From contig NZ_FTOL01000003.1 in assembly GCF_900156735.1 (NCBI RefSeq), positions 434,001 through 498,000 of the forward strand: a stretch of DNA of 64,000 bases, read 5' to 3'. Positions 41,375-50,682 of the stretch are shown here, in pieces. The position numbers were made by a program, and so were the translations under genes. This DNA comes from Chryseobacterium ureilyticum. GTDB taxonomy: Bacteria > Bacteroidota > Bacteroidia > Flavobacteriales > Weeksellaceae. The notes beneath the pieces are model-generated. The model worked only from the letters and a program-made list of their open reading frames with translations, was not told where the DNA came from and searched no databases. The number at the start of each line of letters is the position of its first letter. Within the stretch, counting starts at the first letter, position 1.

Positions 41375-42298
41375 TTACGACAGATTAAGAAAAGTACTGC
41401 CTGGTTGAGATACCTTATTTTTAAAATCTATAAGTTTTGCAGCGTCTCCACTGATCTTTTTATAAGCAGAGGATAAGGTTTTATAGTTGCCGATATTACC
41501 CATCATAAGGTTTTTTAGCATACTTTGTTTGAGATGTTTTTTTTCAATTTCCAATCCATTTGGTATGCTTGGATTCATGATATTGGTTTCAATCCGTAGG
41601 TCGGGATACTTTTTTAGATCTATTTTACGGATAAGCTGTACGCCGTCATGTACTGCTTTACTTCTGGGAACAAGAAGTACCTTTTTTTGATGGAAATGAA
41701 TTCTGTTTACATATTCGTCATCTTCTCCATAATGGAAAAAGTAAGGATTAAAACCTCCGATTGTTTCAATTGTCTTTTTTGGTAACAGCCAGTGGGCGGC
41801 ATTGATAAAATGAATTTCGTAGTAAGGTTTTAAGGTCTGAAAATACAGGTCAGAGATCATTCTTGTTTTTTCATAATTTTTAGCAATATACTGATCTACA
41901 AAAATATCAAGGTATTTTTCGGTACCGTCTATATGAATTGGGCTGATAATTCCTATTTCATCTTTATTGGGATACTGATTATAGATTTCCAGTAAATTTT
42001 CCATGCTGTTTGCATAGAGCCATGCATCTTGGTTCATTAGGTAGAAAAATTCAGCTCCGTCTTTATATGCCTTTTCAATACCGATATTGTTTGCCTTTCC
42101 GAAGCCAAGGTTCATTTCAGATTGGGTAAAGTTAACTTCAGGAAAATTATTTCTGATATACTCTTGAGTTCCGTCTGTGGAACCATTGTCTACTACGAAG
42201 CATTGTATAGGAACAGAGGATTTTCTAAGGCTGTTAAAGCATCGTTCTGCCCATTTCATGGCATTATAGGTAACAATAATAACGTGGATCTTCGACAT
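41375..42298 (-). CDS. GT2 family glycosyltransferase (rhamnosyltransferase-like)
   Basis: The 307-residue protein has a GT-A start IHVIIVTYNAMKWAERCFNSLRKS and VVDNGSTDGTQEYIRNNFPEV. EMNLGFGKANNIGIEKAY is typical of the RfbN/WbbL group. YLMNQDAWLYANSM marks the metal site, and HWLLPKKTIETIGGFNPYFFHYGEDDEYVNR the acceptor loop. It is very like the product of 46452-47399. This group often adds rhamnose or a related deoxy sugar to O-antigen, which would fit the rfbA/rfbB genes nearby, although the full rhamnose pathway is not in the window. Cytoplasmic enzyme. Confidence 0.88.
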   Translation of the reverse strand: MSKIHVIIVTYNAMKWAERCFNSLRKSSVPIQCFVVDNGSTDGTQEYIRNNFPEVNFTQSEMNLGFGKANNIGIEKAYKDGAEFFYLMNQDAWLYANSMENLLEIYNQYPNKDEIGIISPIHIDGTEKYLDIFVDQYIAKNYEKTRMISDLYFQTLKPYYEIHFINAAHWLLPKKTIETIGGFNPYFFHYGEDDEYVNRIHFHQKKVLLVPRSKAVHDGVQLIRKIDLKKYPDLRIETNIMNPSIPNGLEIEKKHLKQSMLKNLMMGNIGNYKTLSSAYKKISGDAAKLIDFKNKVSQPGSTFLNLS

Positions 42299-42342
42299 TT
42301 TTGTTTTAATATTTTGTTTCAGAAGCGTTTGGCATCCGTGTT

Positions 42343-43476
42343 TTACAGCAAATTTGAAATTCTAAAATACAAAAAATAGTATAGCTTCTTAAGTAAAGCA
42401 TCAAATTCCGGGAAGACCAGGAATCCTTGGGTCATCAGCAGCATTTTCCAGGAAAGATTAAATAAAATCAATAAAACTGTAATAATGACCTGCTTTGCTG
42501 TAAGGACAATTTTCTGCTCAGTAGCAATCCAAATCGTTAATAAAGAGAAAAATATATAAGTCCATCTACCCCAATCTACCGCCATATAATATAACGGGAT
42601 TAAGAAGAGTATCTGTACAATAAGGAATACTGTATTGATTTTAACTTTATTGAATCTGCAGTATATATAAAACGTCAGAGCACCGATTAGAATGCTGATA
42701 GAGTAGGTTTGATAATCATATAAATGAGACTTGTAGATATTGATCACATTATAATTTGGATCATAATCAAAGATTCCCATTTCGGTTAGAGCCAATCCGT
42801 GCGCTTTAAAGAATGTAATTGTATTTTCTGTTCGGAGGCTGATCCCGAATTTATAAAGGATAAGCATGATAATGACAGCCGGCAGGAATTGATAGATCAG
42901 TATTTTCTTTATTTTATAAACTGAAGAGCCACTATTGTTCATATAGTAAGCCATTCCTACAAATGGTAAGAAGAAAAATGCTGCCTCATGGGTTAAGATC
43001 GCTATGATGATAAAAAAAGTAATGCTAAGGTCCTTTACAATAACTTTGGAACGAAGACGAAGAATATAGATCAGATATAAAAGGAAGAACAAAATTTCCT
43101 TTCTTGTAGCAATATTTGGATCTTTTATCATCATTCCTAAACCAGCTGGAAGCAAGATTAAAGCTATAGAAAGAAGATTATTGTTTTCTTTCCGGAAAAG
43201 CTGGATCAAAAGATAAAATAGTGCCGTATACAATAGAAGTACAAATGCAAATACAATATACTCAAGAGGAATATTAGTAAGTTCATTGATCAAAATAAAT
43301 AAAGTCCCGAAAAGTCCCCTGCGTTTAAAACCACCATCCTGGTAATTAATAATCCAGTCTCCAAAACACCAGCCTCCTTTTTGAGTCACAATAAGAAAAT
43401 ACGATGTCTTTATACTGACAACGTAGTAAATGACAAAAAGTAAGCTGATGATATAATTAATAATTTTCGTTTTCAT
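42343..43476 (-). CDS. polytopic membrane protein of unknown function (paralogue A)
   Basis: This 377-residue protein has about ten hydrophobic helices. The first outside loop contains INYQDGGFKRRGLFGTLF. A central helix pair carries HEAAFFFLPF, and a late loop has VDWGRWTYIFF. Its neighbour at 43514-44638 is a close paralogue over its whole length. The layout resembles lipid-linked GT-C glycosyltransferases or O-antigen polymerases, and the locus context supports a role in glycan assembly, but no family was recognised. If it is a Wzy-like polymerase, that would be odd beside a Wzm/Wzt exporter, which normally exports full-length chains. Confidence 0.7.
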   Translation of the reverse strand: MKTKIINYIISLLFVIYYVVSIKTSYFLIVTQKGGWCFGDWIINYQDGGFKRRGLFGTLFILINELTNIPLEYIVFAFVLLLYTALFYLLIQLFRKENNNLLSIALILLPAGLGMMIKDPNIATRKEILFFLLYLIYILRLRSKVIVKDLSITFFIIIAILTHEAAFFFLPFVGMAYYMNNSGSSVYKIKKILIYQFLPAVIIMLILYKFGISLRTENTITFFKAHGLALTEMGIFDYDPNYNVINIYKSHLYDYQTYSISILIGALTFYIYCRFNKVKINTVFLIVQILFLIPLYYMAVDWGRWTYIFFSLLTIWIATEQKIVLTAKQVIITVLLILFNLSWKMLLMTQGFLVFPEFDALLKKLYYFLYFRISNLL

Positions 43477-43513
43477 ATTTGTAATCTCAATCAGAATGAA
43501 GGTTTATACCTTT

Positions 43514-44638
43514 TTAAAAAAGTTTAAAATAAAAGAAATAATAGAGTTTTTTGATCAGGGTATCAAGTGCCGGGAAAGTCATGAAACCTGCTGTAAAAAG
43601 CATCATGGTCCAGAATGTATTGAATATGATCAAAGCAACGGCTATTATATCATGTTTTATAGTACTTGTCAACTGCTTTTCACCTGCGATAAAGATGGTT
43701 AATAAAGTAAAGAAAATATTAACCCATCTGCCCCAATCGTATGCGATATAAAACAAAGGAAGCAGGAAAAGGGTCTGGATGATAAGAAAACTTCTGTTGA
43801 TATTAATCTTGTTTGTTTTACAATAGATAATAAAAGTAAAGGAAGCCAAAAATATACTTATCAGATAGGTAAGGTATCCATACGAATGTGATTGATAAAA
43901 ATTCAAAGCATTGTAATGAGGGTCATACCCATAAATACCTTTAAGAACAAGCTTTAATCCATGATTTTCCAAAAACTGAATAGAGTTTTCCGTACTTATG
44001 CTGTACCCAAATTTATAAAGGATAAGCATTACAACCGTTGCAGGAACAAGATGGTAAAAAAGTATCTTTTTTATTTTGGTAATAGTCTGTGAAGGGTCTT
44101 TCACAAAATAGGTAAAACTTACAAAAGGAATATAAAAGAATGCGGCTTCGTGGTTCAGAATTGCAATAATGATGAAAAGCGTAACCATAATATTCTTTAC
44201 TACTTTTTTTGATTCAAGGAGTAAAAAATAGATGAGGTAGAATATAAAAATAACAATTTCCTTTTTGGCAATAATAGTCGGATCTTTCAAGATCATGCCT
44301 AATCCTGCTGGAAGCAACAATATACTTATCGTAAGCAATGTGTTTTTCTTCCGGACAAAAAGAGAGATAAGAAGTGAAAAGAACAAAGAGTATAATGCTG
44401 CTACAAAAGCAAAAACAATGAACTCCAGTTTTATTCCGGTAAGTTCATTGATCCAGACAAATAAGGTTCCGAAGAGTCCTCTGCGTTTAAAACCTCCGTC
44501 CTGATAATTAATCAGCCATTCACCAAGATACCATCCGTTCTTATGAAAAACGATCTGAATGTAACTGTTTTGTATACAGATCCAATAGTAAATAATAAAT
44601 ATTAAACCAATTATGTAATTGATTATCCTTGTTTTCAT
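43514..44638 (-). CDS. polytopic membrane protein of unknown function (paralogue B)
   Basis: The product has 374 residues, with about ten helices and the same motifs as its neighbour at 42343-43476: INYQDGGFKRRGLFGTLF in the first outer loop, NHEAAFFYIPF in the middle and YDWGRWVNIFF late in the chain. Sequence similarity is strong along the whole length, and the two genes lie 37 bases apart, so they are a tandem duplication. The most conserved residues lie in the loops, where a catalytic or sugar-binding site would be expected. A GT-C-like transferase or polymerase is possible. The function is not established. Confidence 0.7.
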   Translation of the reverse strand: MKTRIINYIIGLIFIIYYWICIQNSYIQIVFHKNGWYLGEWLINYQDGGFKRRGLFGTLFVWINELTGIKLEFIVFAFVAALYSLFFSLLISLFVRKKNTLLTISILLLPAGLGMILKDPTIIAKKEIVIFIFYLIYFLLLESKKVVKNIMVTLFIIIAILNHEAAFFYIPFVSFTYFVKDPSQTITKIKKILFYHLVPATVVMLILYKFGYSISTENSIQFLENHGLKLVLKGIYGYDPHYNALNFYQSHSYGYLTYLISIFLASFTFIIYCKTNKININRSFLIIQTLFLLPLFYIAYDWGRWVNIFFTLLTIFIAGEKQLTSTIKHDIIAVALIIFNTFWTMMLFTAGFMTFPALDTLIKKLYYFFYFKLF

Positions 44639-44677
44639 ATATCTGCTGATTGGTAGGTTATTGTTTTTAAATATTTT

Positions 44678-45640
44678 TTAATCAATAAAAACTTTTTTAA
44701 ATGTATCCATCACGGGATGAGGTAAAAACTTCTGATAAAATTCTTTTGGAGAAAGTGTCAGGTCTGCATCCAAAATAATATCCTGAAGTTCTTTACTGTC
44801 ATTATAGTAATAGGCATGGTCTTTCATATGGCTGATATGAGCCTTTTCCGGAGGGTTGGCAAAAGCAATGACTGGTTTTCCCATGATAGCAAATTCCGCA
44901 ACGGTAATCCCAAAGGTTTCTCCTCTTTCGCGGGCATGAAGTAGTGCATTACAGGTATTGATGAATTTTTGCTTCATCACAATCTCTGAGCTTGGAGGAA
45001 GAAATATAACATTGGAAGGAAGTGATTTCCACCATTTCTTTTTAATAAAAGGATTTACGCCCATGAAAATAAAATAGACGTCTTTGTATTTAGATGCTAT
45101 TTTCTCAATGGTTTTTTGCGCAAAAAGAATATTAAAACTGGCATGTCCGCCATAATATCCAAATACTTTTGCTTTGGAAGGAATATTAAGTTCTGCTCTC
45201 AGATCCTGTTCTGTATGGGTTTCAAAATTAACCATATGAGGAACGTAAGGGTATTTGGATCCTGTCATTTCTTCGCTTAGCCATTCCGAAACATAAGCAT
45301 ACACATCGCCGTGAGGTTCAAAATGAGTAAAGACGCTGTGTATTGCGGTTTTGCATTCTTTGGTGTCTATTCCGTCGACATATCCGTTTTTGATGGCATA
45401 AAACAGATCTATATTATTTTCACGAATCAGCTGATCTACTTCCTTGAAATCTGAATATCCATGTACACGGAAACGCTTCTCAAACTTTTCAATTCCGAGC
45501 GGGTGATTGGTTTTTGAGTTTTTGTTGTACACAATTATAGATTCATTTCCCAGATATCTTTCATTGAAATCTGCGTAATCGTAAACTGCGATGGAAGTTC
45601 CTCTGTAGTTGAGTTCATCCTCATGGAAAAGAATTTTCAT
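44678..45640 (-). CDS. GT-B (GT4-like) glycosyltransferase
   Basis: The product has 320 residues. The start (MKILFHEDELNYRGTSIAVYDYADF) is an N-terminal Rossmann domain of the GT-B class. The C-terminal domain has VFGYYGGHASFNILFAQKTIEKI, then ALLHARERGETFGITVAEFAIMGKPVIAF, the GT4 glutamate motif for donor binding. It is shorter than usual GT4 enzymes. It probably adds one sugar at the cytoplasmic face of the membrane. It forms a run with the GT2 gene at 45651-46439, from which it is separated by 10 bases. Confidence 0.82.
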   Translation of the reverse strand: MKILFHEDELNYRGTSIAVYDYADFNERYLGNESIIVYNKNSKTNHPLGIEKFEKRFRVHGYSDFKEVDQLIRENNIDLFYAIKNGYVDGIDTKECKTAIHSVFTHFEPHGDVYAYVSEWLSEEMTGSKYPYVPHMVNFETHTEQDLRAELNIPSKAKVFGYYGGHASFNILFAQKTIEKIASKYKDVYFIFMGVNPFIKKKWWKSLPSNVIFLPPSSEIVMKQKFINTCNALLHARERGETFGITVAEFAIMGKPVIAFANPPEKAHISHMKDHAYYYNDSKELQDIILDADLTLSPKEFYQKFLPHPVMDTFKKVFID

Positions 45641-45650
45641 CCTGATCGTG

Positions 45651-46439
45651 TTATTTAAATTTATTTTTCAATCTTCCTATGACTTTCTGAAGAAGTGTTT
45701 TCTTTGGATATTTGGTAAGGTCGTTGTGCATAAAAAGTCCTTCTCCCTGAGCTATTTTAAAGCTTTGCTTTACCCACCATGCCGCAATATTTCTTTCCAG
45801 AGAAGCCGTTTCCCCTGAAAAAGGAATAATGGTGTCCAGTAGGAAATTTTTTCTGACAAGATAAGGATTATTGGTCCAGTTTGCCCAGCGTGAAGTGGTA
45901 ATAAAATACTCACCTTGTTTTTGTATTTTATCAGGAAACTCTGTGGCGGGATTCAGCCAATGTAAGGATTCCAGCAGGTGAGGGGAGGTGCATTCATGCC
46001 AGTCATCATAATAATCCAGTTCATTTCCTTTATGTCTTATCGAGATAAGAGGATATCCTGGATTTTTTCTGCTTCGGTAACGAACTACATCAAAACCATT
46101 GTCGAGCATTTCAAGTCCACTTTTAAGTCTTGAAAATGTGGCATTCTTGTCTTCAAGAAGTTCCCAGTCATGTTCTAGAAAGAGAATATTTTCGCAAGTA
46201 GCATTTTCTGCCAGCATTTTCATTCCTTTTCCGATCCCGATGTTTTCTTTCAATCCAATATACCTGATATTATATTGATCTGCCAGTTTTTTATCATCCT
46301 CAGTAACTTCCTGAAAAAGAATAAGAATATCATCAACGATATCCAGAAGACCGTATTTTTTGTAGGACTTTAGTGTGTTTTTCAGGGTTTTTCCGGTTTT
46401 CCAAGAAAGGATACAGATGCTTACAGGTAATTTTTCCAT
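45651..46439 (-). CDS. GT2-like glycosyltransferase
   Basis: This 262-residue protein is of GT-A type. It starts LPVSICILSWKTGKTLKNTL, and YIGLKENIGIGKGMKMLAENATCENILFLEHDWELLED has the metal-binding region in the form HDW. The rest is less typical of family 2. A C-terminal basic end (KVIGRLKNKFK) would suit membrane contact. It is probably a sugar transferase of the glycan locus. The donor is unknown and the family assignment is by pattern only. Confidence 0.78.
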   Translation of the reverse strand: MEKLPVSICILSWKTGKTLKNTLKSYKKYGLLDIVDDILILFQEVTEDDKKLADQYNIRYIGLKENIGIGKGMKMLAENATCENILFLEHDWELLEDKNATFSRLKSGLEMLDNGFDVVRYRSRKNPGYPLISIRHKGNELDYYDDWHECTSPHLLESLHWLNPATEFPDKIQKQGEYFITTSRWANWTNNPYLVRKNFLLDTIIPFSGETASLERNIAAWWVKQSFKIAQGEGLFMHNDLTKYPKKTLLQKVIGRLKNKFK

Positions 46440-46451
46440 ATAGATCGTGTC

Positions 46452-47399
46452 TTAAAGATTCAGGAATGGATGTTGCGCGGTCATAGAAGTTTTTCTTGCC
46501 GTTTCTATCTCTTTGAATTTTTTGGAAAAATACTGATATTGTTCCTTATAGAATTTGTATTCACTGATATTTCCTTTAGCTCCCATTTTCAGGGTAAAGG
46601 TGAGGAGTGCATTTTTCTCTTTTTTAGTATCAAAAGGATAATTGGGATCAAGATATTTTGTTTCCCGCTGCATGATCATGGAAAGTCTTTTGTTCTTTAA
46701 CAGCTCTTCCCTGTTAGTAGGTTCTTTTTTATAAAATGACTGTACGGTGTCATGAACAACTTTACTTTGAGTACAAACCACTGTTTTAAGTCCGAAATAA
46801 GTAATACGGTTTACATACTCATAATCTTCAGCTCCATGGAAAAAGTAAGGATTAAAACCACCTACTTTCTCAATGATTCTTTTTGGAATAAACCAATGTG
46901 CCGCATTCACAAAACCTATTTCATAGAATGCTTTTGCTTCACCAAAATAAATATCGGAAAGCATTCTGTTGTGTCTGAGGTCTTTTGCAAGATAATCTTC
47001 AAAATGGAGATCAAATCTCTTTTCACTTCCATCAAGGTGCATCGGGCTTAGAATTCCTATCTGATTTTTGTCTGGATAAGAATTGTATACATCCAGCAGT
47101 TGTTGAATACTGTCCGGGTAGATCCATGCATCCTGATTCATCAGATAAAAGAAGTCTGCTCCTTCTTTATAGGCTTTTTCAATACCGAGATTATTGGCTT
47201 TTCCAAAACCTGAGTTTCCCGGAGACTGAATAAAATCAACTTCCTGAAAATGAGTTTTTATATATTCCTGAGTGCCATCCGTAGAACCATTATCTATGGT
47301 GATACATTTTACGGGAACAGAAGAAAGCTTTAGGCTTGTAAAACATCTTTCTGCCCATTTCATGGCATTATAAGTAACTATAATAACATACACAACCAT
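46452..47399 (-). CDS. GT2 family glycosyltransferase (rhamnosyltransferase-like)
   Basis: The product has 315 residues and is a paralogue of the gene product of 41375-42298. It starts VYVIIVTYNAMKWAERCFTSLKLS, with DNGSTDGTQEYIKTHFQEV and GFGKANNLGIEKAYKEGADFFYLMNQDAWIY as the donor and metal site. HWFIPKRIIEKVGGFNPYFFHGAEDYEYVNR follows. The two are so alike that they probably work with the same class of donor but different acceptors. Cytoplasmic, with a long C-terminal tail (about 250-315). The gene lies one base downstream of the epimerase-like gene, as part of a close run of minus-strand genes. Confidence 0.88.
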   Translation of the reverse strand: MVVYVIIVTYNAMKWAERCFTSLKLSSVPVKCITIDNGSTDGTQEYIKTHFQEVDFIQSPGNSGFGKANNLGIEKAYKEGADFFYLMNQDAWIYPDSIQQLLDVYNSYPDKNQIGILSPMHLDGSEKRFDLHFEDYLAKDLRHNRMLSDIYFGEAKAFYEIGFVNAAHWFIPKRIIEKVGGFNPYFFHGAEDYEYVNRITYFGLKTVVCTQSKVVHDTVQSFYKKEPTNREELLKNKRLSMIMQRETKYLDPNYPFDTKKEKNALLTFTLKMGAKGNISEYKFYKEQYQYFSKKFKEIETARKTSMTAQHPFLNL

Positions 47400-47400
47400 T

Positions 47401-48069
47401 TTAAATATACTTTTGAGTTAACGTTTCCAAATAATTTTTCGGATCTATTCCTGAGAAAAATTTTGTAATATTATCATCAAAATCCACTTTATAGAAATCT
47501 CCTTCATTGGCTTCTGAATATATTCCCTTCTGGCTGGTCTCTTTTTCAATAGCAGTAATGATTTCTTTTAAATCATAATAGTAAGGAAAAGAACAGTTTA
47601 CAATACAATTATCTAGAAGATGACCATTTAATTTTAAAAACAGGGTAATATCATCCATATCAATCAGTAATCGTCTGGCTTTGTTGTGTACGACAAACTG
47701 ATTGTTATTGATAATCTGGCTTTTCAGATAATTAAAAAGTGTATTTGGATTTCCTCCTTTTCCTACAATATTACCAATTCTTAGGATGAGGTAGCTTTCC
47801 GAATTGTTTTTAATATACTCTTCCATTGCCAGTTTATGGAAAACATACAGGCTGTTTTGCTTTGACTGGTCTTTTATACTTAATGTGGAAAAATATATAA
47901 GTTTGACACCGCTGCTATTCTCTAAAGTATTTTTTAAAAGAGAGAATTCTCTTTCAAACTCAGAGCTTCTGGTTTCAAGGGAATTCGAAACACCGGATGC
48001 AAAGAATAAATAATCCTTTGAGTCAATACTTTTTAATGAATTAGCGATAAGCCCGTTTCCTATAATCAT
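47401..48069 (-). CDS. short NAD(P)-dependent epimerase/dehydratase-like protein
   Basis: This 222-residue protein is of the extended SDR type, but short. The dinucleotide loop is GNGLIANSL instead of the usual GxxGxxG. FASGVSNS, then YFSTLSIKD with Ser61, and LYVFHKLAMEEYI with the catalytic pair Tyr75 and Lys79 are clear. LILRIGNIVGKGGNP marks the substrate-binding part. Such enzymes change nucleotide-sugars (epimerase, reductase or dehydratase). Full-length relatives have about 300 residues, so part of the C-terminal substrate domain is missing or reduced. The substrate is unknown; it may act in making a special sugar of this glycan. Confidence 0.75.
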   Translation of the reverse strand: MIIGNGLIANSLKSIDSKDYLFFASGVSNSLETRSSEFEREFSLLKNTLENSSGVKLIYFSTLSIKDQSKQNSLYVFHKLAMEEYIKNNSESYLILRIGNIVGKGGNPNTLFNYLKSQIINNNQFVVHNKARRLLIDMDDITLFLKLNGHLLDNCIVNCSFPYYYDLKEIITAIEKETSQKGIYSEANEGDFYKVDFDDNITKFFSGIDPKNYLETLTQKYI

Positions 48070-48074
48070 ATTAG

Positions 48075-48956
48075 CTAATTATTTCCCTGTGTTAAATTGA
48101 TTTTTTTATTGATATCTCCAGAATGCCTTATATAGTTAAAATACTTTTTCATTATTTCCACGTGATCCTTGAGCTTAAGCTTTTTGGGATAAAACTTCAA
48201 GGTAAATAAAATATTTGTTCGGTTGATCAGGTAATACGTGAAATAACGATAAAGGAAGCTGATAAATACACCTTTTTCAACTTCAGAATCTGTATATGAG
48301 TTGAAATTGGATCCTAATTTTAATTTAATAGCCACATTTGTATCAAACCAGCCCTTGCTCAAATTCCCTTCAGAAAAGTGTTGAATAAGGATATCATCTA
48401 CAACGTAATTCTGAAATTTTTGAGAAGCTCTCAGGCTAAAGTCAAGATCGTATCCGTGAAATCCTTTCAGGTTTTCATCAAATCTGAGCTGAATATACTT
48501 TTCTTTTTTTATAGCTAAAAAAACACCATCAACAGCTAATACTTTCATTGTATTTTCTGTCATGGAATAGAGGTGTTTATATTCTGTATTTTGTTTATTT
48601 CCCTGTAAAATATTTACAAAATTATATTGTGTTGCTACGGTCCAGCTTGAAGGAGCTGTCGGAACATAAGAAGAACCGGCTATTCCAATGACTCCTGTTT
48701 TTTCTTTGTTTAGGTGATTTAAAAGTTTTTCACCCCAGTTTTTGGTATGAAAAATAATATCTTCATGAAGGAACAGAAGGTTTTCATACTGAGTTTTTTC
48801 AGTTCCTAAATTGTAGGCTTTTGTAATACTCATTAGATCAGGATTCCATATTTGAATAATTTCATAGATAAAATTATCGCCTATAGTCTCATTAATATTT
48901 TTAACAAGCTGGTCGTAATAGTACTGTTGATATGATGAAATTATGATGGATAGCAT
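48075..48956 (-). CDS. GT2-like glycosyltransferase
   Basis: The 293-residue protein begins MLSIIISSYQQYYYDQLVKNI. Its GT-A core has IIQIWNPDLMSITKAYNLGTEKTQYENLLFLHEDIIFH, in which HED would take the place of the usual acidic metal motif. FHGYDLDFSLRAS is the later conserved D-rich loop. A close functional parallel is not recognised, but the fold and place in the locus make a sugar transferase likely. This part of the locus, to about 52.6 kb, is richer in Asn, Lys, Ile and Phe than its flanks, which suggests a different origin. Confidence 0.75.
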   Translation of the reverse strand: MLSIIISSYQQYYYDQLVKNINETIGDNFIYEIIQIWNPDLMSITKAYNLGTEKTQYENLLFLHEDIIFHTKNWGEKLLNHLNKEKTGVIGIAGSSYVPTAPSSWTVATQYNFVNILQGNKQNTEYKHLYSMTENTMKVLAVDGVFLAIKKEKYIQLRFDENLKGFHGYDLDFSLRASQKFQNYVVDDILIQHFSEGNLSKGWFDTNVAIKLKLGSNFNSYTDSEVEKGVFISFLYRYFTYYLINRTNILFTLKFYPKKLKLKDHVEIMKKYFNYIRHSGDINKKINLTQGNN

Positions 48957-48967
48957 TCTTTTCTTTT

Positions 48968-49780
48968 TTATATGAATGAATCATATTCTTGGGATGTGTG
49001 TTGCCCTTCTTTATTAATCTTCCATGAAGAAGACTTATTTGCGGTCTCTATATAAAACAAATTTTCTTCTGTCATATTATTAGGATCAATATACCAGCCA
49101 CCGTGTAGACAGGTATAAGAACCAGCCATCCTTATGGCAGTCATGAAATTAAATAAATTAAATAATGTTTTTGGATACTTGGGCTTATATAATGCAAAAG
49201 TTGTATCAATATTTGCAAAAAACAAATCTTTTTCCAGTTCAGTTTCCCAAAATCTTTTTTCCCATGCCTGTACTTTTTGCTTCAATGGATAATAATCCGG
49301 AATTGATTCGGTATCTATGGCAAATCCAATTTTATTAATTTTTTTATAGTATTTTAATAACAGACTGAGCATTGCAGAAGGAAAATCCTTTGGCAGATTC
49401 TCATTAGGAACAATATCTGCATCAGTCAAAAAATAAAATCCTCTTGCATATTTTTTCTGTAAGTCTTTATTTTTGAAAAAGACGTCATGACCCTCATTTA
49501 TAGTTAGTTTCTCAACTTTTATGACCTTTTTATTTTCCTCATAATATTTTAATAAAGGAGGGTAAGTTGAAGCATTATCTATAATAACAATATTTTTAAA
49601 TTCCCTTTTCAGTAAAAAATCAACTAGTTTTTTTAAAAAAAATAACTGATTAAAATTAATGATTATGATAGGGATTTCTTTTGGGTTATTAATTTGATTA
49701 AAAACCGTTTTGTCAAATTTCATCAGGAACTTGAGGTATAAGAAATCCAAATGTAGTTGAATTCTCCGTTTAGTAATCAT
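48968..49780 (-). CDS. glycosyltransferase-like protein (GT-A type)
   Basis: The 270-residue product has IPIIIINFNQLFFLKKLVDFL, then IVIIDNASTYPPLLKYYEE and GFYFLTDADIVPNENLP, an N-terminal GT-A core with a DAD motif for metal and donor. ETANKSSSWKINKEG near the end is not typical of family 2. The start codon overlaps the stop of the upstream GT2 gene by four bases (ATGA), so they share a message. It is likely a sugar transferase in the cytoplasm. The low GC of the region is strong here. Confidence 0.75.
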   Translation of the reverse strand: MITKRRIQLHLDFLYLKFLMKFDKTVFNQINNPKEIPIIIINFNQLFFLKKLVDFLLKREFKNIVIIDNASTYPPLLKYYEENKKVIKVEKLTINEGHDVFFKNKDLQKKYARGFYFLTDADIVPNENLPKDFPSAMLSLLLKYYKKINKIGFAIDTESIPDYYPLKQKVQAWEKRFWETELEKDLFFANIDTTFALYKPKYPKTLFNLFNFMTAIRMAGSYTCLHGGWYIDPNNMTEENLFYIETANKSSSWKINKEGQHTSQEYDSFI

Positions 49781-50682
49781 TTCTTTATGTTTTTATTGAT
49801 CTTTGTAATATACTTACTCATCGTAATATATCTATTAGGATAGCCTCTTAGAAGGAGTATTTTGAATAGATTTAACCTTGGAGAGATAAGGTTTTGATCA
49901 CAGAATTTAAGGTAATCATTGAGCAATCTAATTAAAAAGCTTTTATCAAAATATTGAGAATAACGATTTAAAACAATTTCCCGCATGCTGTTATAAGCTC
50001 CGTCTTTTTTATTTTGTAATGAGAGATTTCCGGAAATGCTGGAAGTTGATATTCTTACATTCACATAAGCATTTGAGAGATAATAAATATCTTTGAACCC
50101 TGAAAAAGTTAATAATGCAAGATCATCTGTTCCCCATGCAAAAGGTATTTTTTCAAATTTATATTTTTTAAATGCGGCTAAAGAAAATATGTTTTCGGAT
50201 AAACTGCTTGCAATAATTCCTTTATATTTCATTTTGAAAACTTCGGTGGAAGGAATAATCGTTTGACCAATATTAATAGATCTCAATATATTATTTTCTT
50301 CATCTATAAGATGGTGTGAAATTTTAATTGTAGATATTTTTTTTGATTCTACAGTTGATATATGCTTGTGAAATTCTTCTACAAAATTTGTGGAAATCAT
50401 ATCGTCATCTCCCAAAATCTGGAACCACTCTTCCTCTACGTTTTCTAAAATTCTTTCCCACTGTTGAGCCGGATTTTTGCCCCCCATATTATCTGAATAG
50501 TGGAAATATCTGTAGTCACCTTCTTTAAAATACTTTTCAATAATTTTTATAGGATCTGTAGAGCTTGCATCATTTCCAATATATAAAGTGAAGTTTTTAT
50601 TTGTTTGTGCAGCAACAGATTGTATAGATTCTTCAAAAAAATCTATTTTATAATATGGAATAACAATCGCTAGTTTTTTCAT
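49777..50682 (-). CDS. GT2 family glycosyltransferase
   Basis: The 301-residue protein starts KLAIVIPYYKIDFFEESIQSVAAQT. GNDASSTDPIKIIEKYF and FQILGDDDMISTNFVEEF have the acidic metal-binding triad of family 2. A later block, FAWGTDDLALLTFSGF, is usual at the acceptor side. It overlaps the next gene downstream by four bases and the upstream GT2 gene by one base, so it belongs to one tightly packed run. It would add one sugar to the glycan. The C-terminal KYITKINKNIKK is basic and may help membrane contact. Confidence 0.86.
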   Translation of the reverse strand: MKKLAIVIPYYKIDFFEESIQSVAAQTNKNFTLYIGNDASSTDPIKIIEKYFKEGDYRYFHYSDNMGGKNPAQQWERILENVEEEWFQILGDDDMISTNFVEEFHKHISTVESKKISTIKISHHLIDEENNILRSINIGQTIIPSTEVFKMKYKGIIASSLSENIFSLAAFKKYKFEKIPFAWGTDDLALLTFSGFKDIYYLSNAYVNVRISTSSISGNLSLQNKKDGAYNSMREIVLNRYSQYFDKSFLIRLLNDYLKFCDQNLISPRLNLFKILLLRGYPNRYITMSKYITKINKNIKK

